DNA of 64,000 nt from Endozoicomonas montiporae CL-33. GTDB lineage: Bacteria > Pseudomonadota > Gammaproteobacteria > Pseudomonadales > Endozoicomonadaceae. The stretch lies in NCBI RefSeq assembly GCF_001583435.1, contig NZ_CP013251.1, forward strand, positions 4,415,215 through 4,479,214, written 5' to 3'. Under the pieces are notes generated by a model that searched no databases, had not been told where the DNA came from, and saw nothing but the letters and a program-made list of their open reading frames with translations. The position numbers and the translations under genes were made by a program. Positions 57,197 to 64,000 of this stretch are shown here, piece after piece (positions within the stretch are counted from its first letter, which is position 1; each line of letters begins with the position of its first letter).

Positions 57197-58011
57197 AATA
57201 CGACATTCGGCAACTTTGAAAAATGCGGTTTAAAAATGTGCCTTACGCAAGTCCTCTGTACAACATGTGGCAGTAACCAAGTTCGGCCTTTCGGATACAG
57301 CACTCATGATGTTCCACGATACTATTGCTGTAATGACAAATGTGAAATCAAAACCTTCATGCTTGAATATCGCTACAAGGCCTGTGAGCCTGGCGTTAAA
57401 GAAAAAATCATCGATATGGCAATAAATGGCAGCGGAATCAGGGATACAAGTAAAGTACTCGGAATAAGCAAGACAACAGTAATAAAGACTCTAAAAAAAA
57501 AGAAAGCGGTCTGGTAAAGGTCAACCCAAATATTCAAACTATTGATCTCAAGTCAGATGCAATTATTCATGTAGGGCTTGTCTGCCAAGAGGCTGAGCTA
57601 GATGAGCAGTGGTCGTATGTTCATGATAAATCGAACCAACGCTGGCTTTGGTATGCTGTTGATCACGCTACAAATACCGTGCTTGCTTATGTTTTCGGAA
57701 AACGGAAAGATGAAGTTTTTAAAGAACTCAAAACACTTCTGAAGCCATTTGGTATTAATAAATTTTACACCGATGATTGGGGAGCCTATGAGCGACACCT
57801 TGATGAAAACATGCATATTATTGGTAAAGCAAACACTCAGAAGATAGAGCGTAAAAACCTTAATTTTCGGACTTGGATTAAACGGTTGGCCAGAAAGACA
57901 ATTTGTTTTTCAAAGCTCGAAAAGATGCACGATATTGTTATTGGATTATTGATTAATAAAGTTGAGTTTGGGGTCAATATTCACGCGATATAACAGTTCT
58001 GGCCCACTACC
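57157..58011 (+). mobile_element. IS1-family element, copy 2, with 286-bp flanking duplication
   Basis: 855 bp, same ends as copy 1 (GGTAGTGGCACAGAACTG type). The flanks are not the usual 8-9 bp duplication but a 286-bp direct repeat of host gene sequence. Confidence 0.92.
57236..57993 (+). CDS. IS1-type transposase InsA-InsB' (frameshift fusion), copy 2
   Basis: Protein-identical to copy 1: InsA frame 57236-57517, then the InsB frame to 57993, joined by a -1 shift at the A9 run near 57493. DDE motifs (LDEQWSYVHDKS, FYTDDWGAYE, ERKNLNFRTW) are intact. Confidence 0.88.
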
Positions 58012-58328
58012 CAAAACCGGATCTGTGCGTTATTCTGGATGGCACTTGGCGCAAAGCCAAAAAAATCTACTACCTCAATCCGGTTTTACAGGCTCTGCCC
58101 GCTGTCACGTTGTCCGACACTTACACATCGACTTACACCATCAGAAAAACCCCGGGCAAAGGCGCTTTATCAACCATTGAAGCGACGGTTGCTTTTTTAA
58201 GAGAGGTCAGCCAGATGCCAGCCGCCCACCAGAACTGTCTGGATGCCTTTGGGAAAATGATCAATGCCCAGATTGAAGCAATGGGCAAGGAAACGTTTAT
58301 AAAAAATTACTCGGACAGAATCCAATAA
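58012..58328 (+). pseudogene. Duplicated 3' end of the DTW gene
   Basis: Right copy of the 286-bp duplication (58012-58297) plus the original gene end (FIKNYSDRIQ-stop at 58328). It encodes only the C-terminal ~105 residues, starting inside the DTW domain. A short frame from ATG 58110 exists but is very unlikely to be functional. Confidence 0.88.
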
Positions 58329-58444
58329 AACATCAGAGTTGTGCCGGCTGAAGATTAATGCGAAAAATAAGAGTAATGGACTAACCTGAATCGTACTCAG
58401 GCATGACTCATGAGCAGATTCAGATACAAGGAGTCACAATAACA

Positions 58445-59947
58445 ATGAACTCTGGCGCTCTCAATAGCACTAACAATGGCACTAGCACCGGCACTCAAGG
58501 CCAGAGCAGACTCTGGCTGTATGGCACTTTGATTGTTGCTGTCGCACTCATTATGCGTCTACTGTCGTTGGGAACCTACCCGCTGATGGACACCAGTGAA
58601 GCACGGTACGGTGAAATGGTGCGACTGATGGTTGAAACCAACGACTGGATTACGCCCTACTTTGATTACGATGTGCCTTTCTGGGGAAAACCACCCCTGT
58701 TTATCTGGATGTCTGCCATCAGTTTCAAACTGTTCGGCATCAACGAGTTTGCTGCCCGATTCCCGGCACTGCTAAGCAGCATTGGCACACTCTGGCTGAC
58801 CTGGACACTGGCGTCTTTCCAGCTCAGCCGCAATGCCGCAAAACTGGCCGTTCTGATTCTCACTACCAGCGCCATGTTTCTGGTGTTAGCTGGTGCCTTG
58901 CTGGCTGACCCGATTATGGTATTCAGCATCACACTGGTCATCACCAGCTTCTGGATTGCGTTTAACAGCAACGAACGATCTCAGGCTGTTCACTGGGGTT
59001 ACCTGTTCTTTGTCGGCTCGGCTCTGGCGTTGCTGTCAAAAAGTCTGGTCGGGCTGGTACTGGCAGGCCTGCCCATTTTCTTCTGGTGCTTGCTCCGTAG
59101 GCAGTTTATGCAACTCTGGCAGCGCCTGCCCTGGGTAAGCGGTACTGTTTTAGCCGCAGCAATTGCCCTGCCATGGTTTATTGCAGCTGAAATAAAAACA
59201 CCGGGCATGCTGGAATATATGATTATCGGGGAACATTTCAGCCGGTATCTGGACAGCGGCTGGGAAGGCGACCAGTTCGGCTCGGCACACATCCGCCCCA
59301 TTGGCATGATCTGGCCACTCTTTATTGCCGGAGGCATTCCCTGGTCTCTGGTACTGGCCGGATACGCCGTTCGGGCATTGTGGTGTAAGTTCAGACATAA
59401 ACAGCCACTGGCTCTGTCTGAATGGGCATGTTTTCTGGCGTGCTGGCTGCTTTCCCTGTTGCTGTTTTTCACCTTTGCCAGAAACATGATCTGGACCTAT
59501 GCCTTACCCATGATGCCGCCGCTGGCTCTGGCTCTGGCAACCCTCTGGGCGCCACACCTCAACACATCAATGCATCGGCGTATTGTATCGGGCGCCTGTA
59601 TTACACCTGTATTAATGGCGATCACCATTTATATGCTCATAAACGACGGAGGGAAAAAATCCCAAAAGACTATGGTTCAGGCCATGCTTAACGAAAAGGC
59701 CAGCCAACCCGGTGAGCTTCTCTATTACAAGAAACGTCCTTTTTCTTCCCGTTTTTATTCTCACGGAAAATCCATACTGGTTGATACCGCCGATGAGATT
59801 AATACCCTGATTAATAATGGAAAAACAGACTTTCTGGCGACCAGAAAAGGTTACTTTGAATACCTGCCTGCTTATTTGCAGGAACGTTTTACCGCTATTC
59901 ACTACTATCGCGACTGGATATTATGGCGGGAAAAAAATGACCGGTAA
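58445..59947 (+). CDS. ArnT-like GT39/GT83 glycosyltransferase
   Basis: Integral membrane glycosyltransferase of about 500 residues with roughly 11-12 hydrophobic helices. The first loop LMDTSEARYGEMVRLMVETN carries the acidic/ARY motif typical of ArnT and protein mannosyltransferases, and FWGKPPLFIWMSAISFKLFG follows. Such enzymes use polyprenyl-phosphate sugars to modify lipid A or other periplasmic targets. ATG 58445 has AAGGAG twelve bases upstream; an in-frame ATG at 58403 is the alternative. Substrate not predictable. Confidence 0.8.
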   Translation: MNSGALNSTNNGTSTGTQGQSRLWLYGTLIVAVALIMRLLSLGTYPLMDTSEARYGEMVRLMVETNDWITPYFDYDVPFWGKPPLFIWMSAISFKLFGINEFAARFPALLSSIGTLWLTWTLASFQLSRNAAKLAVLILTTSAMFLVLAGALLADPIMVFSITLVITSFWIAFNSNERSQAVHWGYLFFVGSALALLSKSLVGLVLAGLPIFFWCLLRRQFMQLWQRLPWVSGTVLAAAIALPWFIAAEIKTPGMLEYMIIGEHFSRYLDSGWEGDQFGSAHIRPIGMIWPLFIAGGIPWSLVLAGYAVRALWCKFRHKQPLALSEWACFLACWLLSLLLFFTFARNMIWTYALPMMPPLALALATLWAPHLNTSMHRRIVSGACITPVLMAITIYMLINDGGKKSQKTMVQAMLNEKASQPGELLYYKKRPFSSRFYSHGKSILVDTADEINTLINNGKTDFLATRKGYFEYLPAYLQERFTAIHYYRDWILWREKNDR

Positions 59948-60104
59948 TTCACCAGACACAGCATGATTCTTTGAAAAAGAACCTTCATTCAATGACTGTT
60001 TTATGCCAAACAATAACAGACTGACATATTTGCTTGTTTTAAAAATTAGCTGCTACATTGGAGTAACCTTTTTGAAACCAACACGTTTTTAAGCCATCAC
60101 GGAA

Positions 60105-60698
60105 ATGGGAAGACATTCATCATTTGATAAACAGGCTGTGCTTGAAAGTGCTTTGACTTTGTTCTGGTCAAAGGGTTTTTCTGCGACTTCTCTGAGACAA
60201 CTTGAAGAAGTCACCGAATTACATCCGGGAAGTTTGTACCATCATTTCAAAAGCAAAGAAGGTTTGTACGTCAGTGTGCTGAAATACTATCTGGAACATG
60301 AAATGCCTGATCGTATCAACCGATACCTGACCGGCAACGCACCTTTAAGCGGCATTCGTCGTTTTTTTACTTCCGGCTATCGCAATCCACAGGAACAACA
60401 TTATCGTAACTGTTGTTTTCTTGCCTGCTCCAGTGCCGAGCTCCATCTGCTACCGCAGGAGGCACAATCCCTGATCAATAAAGGCATGATGGATATTCAG
60501 GATGCCTTTGAAAAGCAGCTTGGATTACTTACCCGCCAAGGGTACACCTTTTCGCAAGAAATCAACGACATAGCCAAACATCTATCCTGCCTGTTTCTGG
60601 GTCTGCAGCTGTTTGCACGAATTCAGTCAAACCAGCATCAACTGGACTCAATCATTAACAACAGTCTGCAGCAATTGTTACCACACCGGATCAACTGA
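60105..60698 (+). CDS. TetR-family transcriptional regulator
   Basis: A 197-residue regulator. The helix-turn-helix is GFSATSLRQLEEVTELHPGS then LYHHFKSKEGLYVSVLKYYL. The C-terminal domain has CCFLACSSAELHL, typical of the TetR_C group also found in AcrR/NemR-like proteins. The PAP2 gene starts 8 bp after the stop, so the two may be cotranscribed. Confidence 0.82.
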   Translation: MGRHSSFDKQAVLESALTLFWSKGFSATSLRQLEEVTELHPGSLYHHFKSKEGLYVSVLKYYLEHEMPDRINRYLTGNAPLSGIRRFFTSGYRNPQEQHYRNCCFLACSSAELHLLPQEAQSLINKGMMDIQDAFEKQLGLLTRQGYTFSQEINDIAKHLSCLFLGLQLFARIQSNQHQLDSIINNSLQQLLPHRIN

Positions 60699-60705
60699 AC
60701 CCGTT

Positions 60706-61614
60706 ATGGATACCTTTATTATTATTTCCAGCATGCAGCAGCATCTTGCCTTTGTTGATGCACCTGTGCGCGCACTCTCCACCTACGGTTATTCTTACTA
60801 TTACCTTTTGGTCGCTGCGATCGTTTTCTGGAGCGGCTTTACCCGTGCCGGAGGCAGGCTGGCCATGGGGACGGTGACCAGCAGTGTTGTCTTTGGCTCC
60901 TGTCGTCATTTCTTTGCCTCACCCCGCCCCTACTGGATTTACCCCGAACTGTTCAACGGGATGACAGAAAAGTCCTATGGAATGCCTTCCGGGCATACAC
61001 AAAACGCCACTATGTTCTGGGGGTTAATGGCTTACAGCCTGAAAAACAGGTGGTTCTGGCTGGCAGCTGCCGCTTTGATTCTGTTAACCGGGATTTCAAG
61101 ACTCTATCTGGGCGTTCATTTTCCTTTGCAGGTTGCCATCGGGCTAATGTTGGGTTTAACCCTGTTGCTGTTATTCATTCTCTTTGAACAGCGGGTAATA
61201 GATTTTCTCCAGCCTATGCCTGCCTGGAAAAAAATAACCCTGACTGTATTTGCCACCTTTCTGCCGTTTGTTTTTATCCTGATTTGTCGGGAAGTGTTGC
61301 ATATCGGCTCAACCAGCCACAATCCATTACCCTACAGTTTGTTTTTACGATTCAACGGATTACTGACCGGCTGCGCTGTTGGATTACTGTTTACCCTGCC
61401 TGTAACGCCTTCTTTGCGACTGTTTTTCACCCGCGCCATTCCCGGAACCATCAGTGTCATTGTCATCTGGCAAAACATGCCGGAGCTTAACAGCCTGAAA
61501 GATCATCCTGTTCAGTTTTACACAGCACGGTTCGGTCTGTATACCTCGCTGGCTCTCTGGGCTACCTGGCTCTGGCCTCTTTTGCACCAGCGGCTGGGAG
61601 CCTTTCGAACTTAA
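60706..61614 (+). CDS. PAP2-family membrane phosphatase
   Basis: Multi-pass membrane protein of about 302 residues. Start ATG 60706 (MDTFIIISSMQQHLAFVDAP) lies right after tetR; the upstream open frame overlaps tetR. PAP2 motifs are present: YGMPSGHTQNATMFWGLM (SGH) and ISRLYLGVHFPLQVAIG (SR-x5-H). A C-terminal extension with several further helices is unusual in the smaller PAP2 proteins. Probably a lipid or polyprenyl-phosphate phosphatase. Confidence 0.82.
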   Translation: MDTFIIISSMQQHLAFVDAPVRALSTYGYSYYYLLVAAIVFWSGFTRAGGRLAMGTVTSSVVFGSCRHFFASPRPYWIYPELFNGMTEKSYGMPSGHTQNATMFWGLMAYSLKNRWFWLAAAALILLTGISRLYLGVHFPLQVAIGLMLGLTLLLLFILFEQRVIDFLQPMPAWKKITLTVFATFLPFVFILICREVLHIGSTSHNPLPYSLFLRFNGLLTGCAVGLLFTLPVTPSLRLFFTRAIPGTISVIVIWQNMPELNSLKDHPVQFYTARFGLYTSLALWATWLWPLLHQRLGAFRT

Positions 61615-61735
61615 ATCTCACGAGCAAACAACCGCATTTGCAAACAAATGGCTATGTTTACCAACAGATAGCTATGCTCGCGAATAAACAGTCTGTACCA
61701 TTAACCGATTACTGACAGTCAATCTCCAAGTACCC

Positions 61736-62728
61736 ATGGCTATTAAACAGATCCTCGTCCATCAGCTGGAACAAAACCCTGAAAGCAACGCCCTGACCAC
61801 AACAACAGGTCATATACTGCCCCCCACCCCGGCTTTGGAGGCTATGCTGGATGACCTGCTGCAAACCTATAACAAAAAACAGGATAAACGTTACGGTCAA
61901 TTTGCTGCGGAGCCTGAAAGCCCGTTCCCGGCAGAACTCGGCCAATACCTGAATGACGAGCTGACGTTTGAAGATCTGACCGTTAACACACTGAGTCAGA
62001 TCAGTGAAAAGCTGGGAGAAGCAGGCGCTCTGGGCGGAGGCTATGTTCTGTTTGCAGACTATCAGCAGGGACTCACCCGTTATCTGATACTGTGCATGTT
62101 GAACAGCAACATCAGCGTTACCGTTACAGAAGACCTTTCCATACAGGACTGTGCTTACCTCGACACCGGCAAAATGTCTCTGGCCTGTCGCATTAATGTG
62201 ACCGAGTGGCAAGGCAACACCGACAGTGGCCGCTATTTGTCCTTCCTGCGTCCCCGGGGCGGGCGACGTCTGAGTGATGTATTCCAGGAAGCTCTTGGGT
62301 GCAGCGAAACCAGTGGCAGCAAGGAAGAAGCCGACACTCTGGTAAAAGCCGTAAAAGCGTTTGCCAGCGAAGCACCCTCACTGGAGAACCATAAAGAAGT
62401 CAGTCGTCAGGTATACGACTTCTGCCAGACTAAAGTAGATGAAGGCGATGCCCTGACTCTGGAAGAATTAACCGGCTATCTCAGTGAAGCCGGATCAGAC
62501 GAATTTGCACGGTTCGTCAACACCCGCGACTACGATATGACCACGCCCATGGCGCCGGAAAAACGGACACTCACCAAGCTGGTTCGTTACACCGGTCGCA
62601 GCAAAGGGCTGACTCTGGCCTTTGATGCCGAGCTTCTGGGCACTCAAGTGCATTACGATGAAACCACTGACCAGCTGGTCATTAAAGGCGTTCCGGAAAA
62701 GCTGAAAGAGCAACTGAAAGGTCAATAA
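61736..62728 (+). CDS. yejK: Nucleoid-associated protein YejK (NdpA)
   Basis: A 330-residue cytoplasmic DNA-binding protein. MAIKQILVHQLEQNPESNAL and FVNTRDYDMTTPMAPEKRTL fit YejK, and YLSFLRPRGGRRLSDVFQEA is a conserved family block. The length fits (335 in E. coli). Its stop codon abuts a palindromic element at 62728. Confidence 0.85.
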   Translation: MAIKQILVHQLEQNPESNALTTTTGHILPPTPALEAMLDDLLQTYNKKQDKRYGQFAAEPESPFPAELGQYLNDELTFEDLTVNTLSQISEKLGEAGALGGGYVLFADYQQGLTRYLILCMLNSNISVTVTEDLSIQDCAYLDTGKMSLACRINVTEWQGNTDSGRYLSFLRPRGGRRLSDVFQEALGCSETSGSKEEADTLVKAVKAFASEAPSLENHKEVSRQVYDFCQTKVDEGDALTLEELTGYLSEAGSDEFARFVNTRDYDMTTPMAPEKRTLTKLVRYTGRSKGLTLAFDAELLGTQVHYDETTDQLVIKGVPEKLKEQLKGQ

Positions 62729-62904
62729 TACCAATCAAAATAATTAGCTTCGTCATGAGCATGCCTTTTCAGCCGGTTAGGCAAGGCGGCGTGAGAAGCC
62801 ATAGCCTTTATGCCCTATGGGTAGTAGCTATGGCGACGAATGCCAACGCAGAATAACCGGCTGAAAAGGCAGCGAATAGAATAGCTAATTATTGCGATTG
62901 GTAT
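62728..62904. mobile_element. MITE-like palindromic element, family 1, copy b
   Basis: 177 bp, nearly identical to the element at 36874-37034, with an extra insert near TTTATGCCCTATGGGTAG. It begins right at the yejK stop, as the partial copy does at plsB. Confidence 0.85.
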
Positions 62905-63109
62905 AAGCTCTCCATAAAGGTATGACCGGGGGGGACAGATTCACTCTGCTTCCTGTCAGCGATAACATTCCATTCTTTCTCTGCCATTTACACAGCTTCG
63001 CTCCTGCTGAATTACAGCGCTGTTCATGCGATGATGATTAAGTTCGACCAGAGTAATCCGATAATAACAGGCATCAGCCAGACATAATCAAACACCGGAG
63101 CCACCTGTT

Positions 63110-63922
63110 TTGCAGCGACTTTTACCCCCATCAGCATTCCAGCTAGCATCATTGCTCTTTGCTTTATTCATCGCCGGTGTTTCATTCAAGGCTTATTCCA
63201 AGGAAACACTGACAGCGAATAACCTGACGCCTGAACACATCATCCGTCAGGAGCTTCTTCTGAATCAGCTCATCGTTAATATTTACCTGTTACAAATTGA
63301 CTTTCTCAACAGCGATGCACGGGAGAAAATACAGGACAACCTTTCACTGCTCGACTCATCCATTCCCAATCTTCCTACCCGGGGAGAAGATGGCGAAACC
63401 AGCGGCCTGCTCGCCACCACCAAGGCACTCTGGCCGGTTATCAGCCGTCATACCAGCTGGATGGGCAACTTGCCCAAACAGTCCCGCCCTCCGGAGGCTA
63501 GCAGCCTGTTGCTGGCGCTGGCCAAGCTGGATCGCCAGCTGTTACTCCTCAGGCAGAAACTGATGACCCAGACACCTGTGCAAAAACCGGAATTAAATAT
63601 ATTGGAGCAGGCTTTGCTAATGCAGAGACTCTCCAGAGAGTACCTGGCTCTGGCGATGAATGATCAATCTTCTGATATGGCACAATCCAGTCAGCAACAA
63701 CTTCAGACTCTGGCCAAACATTTCAATGAGCGCATGCATCGCCTGAAAAGCCAGTACCAGAAACATCCTTATGCTGGCAAGCCGATCCGTCAGGCTCAGG
63801 CGGCCTGGCTCTTCATTGCTGACAGTATCCAGAGTTACCCACAGAAAGCCATTCCCGAGATGGTGGCTAAATACAGTGATCGCATTGTTGGCAAACTGAC
63901 TTCTGTTCACAAAATGTTTTAA
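63110..63922 (+). CDS. Exported helical protein, unknown
   Basis: A 270-residue protein with an N-terminal hydrophobic segment (LASLLFALFIAGVSFKAYS) acting as signal or anchor, then almost entirely helical sequence (EHIIRQELLLNQLIVNIYLL; LSREYLALAMNDQSSDMAQS). This resembles the periplasmic ligand-type helical bundles of pilus or chemotaxis proteins, but no specific family is recognised. Codon use is core-like. The last 78 bp of the window hold no recognisable gene. Confidence 0.65.
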   Translation: MQRLLPPSAFQLASLLFALFIAGVSFKAYSKETLTANNLTPEHIIRQELLLNQLIVNIYLLQIDFLNSDAREKIQDNLSLLDSSIPNLPTRGEDGETSGLLATTKALWPVISRHTSWMGNLPKQSRPPEASSLLLALAKLDRQLLLLRQKLMTQTPVQKPELNILEQALLMQRLSREYLALAMNDQSSDMAQSSQQQLQTLAKHFNERMHRLKSQYQKHPYAGKPIRQAQAAWLFIADSIQSYPQKAIPEMVAKYSDRIVGKLTSVHKMF

Positions 63923-64000
63923 GTTTTGCGAGTCATTTCGCAGACTCTCTGAACATAAACGTCGGCAGCACCCCATGGAAAACAGGCTTCAAACTGATCC

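Noticed and set aside
63923..64000. Start of another gene at ATG 63974
   Set aside because: Only nine codons are visible, with no ribosome-binding site; cannot be supported.

Overview
The window reads as a gammaproteobacterial chromosome, most likely an Endozoicomonas-like marine symbiont (inference; no search was run). The core genes are typically gammaproteobacterial: waaA, nth, dapE, plsB, rsmJ, uppP, tsaB, adk, ppc, yjiH/yjiG, yfcZ, alkB, yejK. Between them lie AT-rich genes for secreted proteins with eukaryotic-type domains, many insertion sequences, small palindromic elements and freshly broken genes, as expected of a host-associated genome in flux.

Layout. 1-1010: end of an IS21-type element. 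1021-8800: two copies of a duplicated locus, separated by an ISNCY-like element. Each copy holds a dead IS4-type transposase and one secreted protein of more than 600 residues carrying a eukaryotic-type homeodomain. 8820-14110: aldo-keto reductase, FAD oxidoreductase, DUF2057 protein, rsuA, a CNNM/CBS protein and a degenerate PduO-type protein. 14145-25236: an acyl-CoA catabolic cluster resembling atu/liu operons, with three genes broken and a TetR regulator nearby. 25233-29068: cobalamin uptake and activation (riboswitch, btuF, btuB, adenosyltransferase). 29100-30409: repeat, amidotransferase relic, secreted kinase-like protein. 30555-36832: waaA, nth, dapE, a small protein, plsB. 37160-41796: exported sugar-kinase-like protein, rsmJ, uppP, tsaB, adk. 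42009-47535: three exported proteins, one with four C2H2 zinc fingers, abutting a dead IS91-type element. 47749-50772: small protein and ppc. 51247-58328: two yjiHG pairs, yfcZ, doxX, alkB and a DTW gene; two IS1-family copies have inserted here, one flanked by a 286-bp duplication. 58403-63922: ArnT-like glycosyltransferase, TetR, PAP2 phosphatase, yejK and an exported protein.

The most striking content is a set of exported proteins ending in eukaryotic DNA-binding domains: two homeodomains and a C2H2 zinc-finger array. The second homeodomain keeps every residue I would call invariant (R5, F8, L16, F20, W48, F49, N51, R53). I infer nucleus-targeting effectors acquired from, or mimicking, animal transcription factors. 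Two exported kinase-like proteins and one with an acidic tail may belong to the same repertoire. The sequence does not show delivery, nuclear entry or DNA binding.
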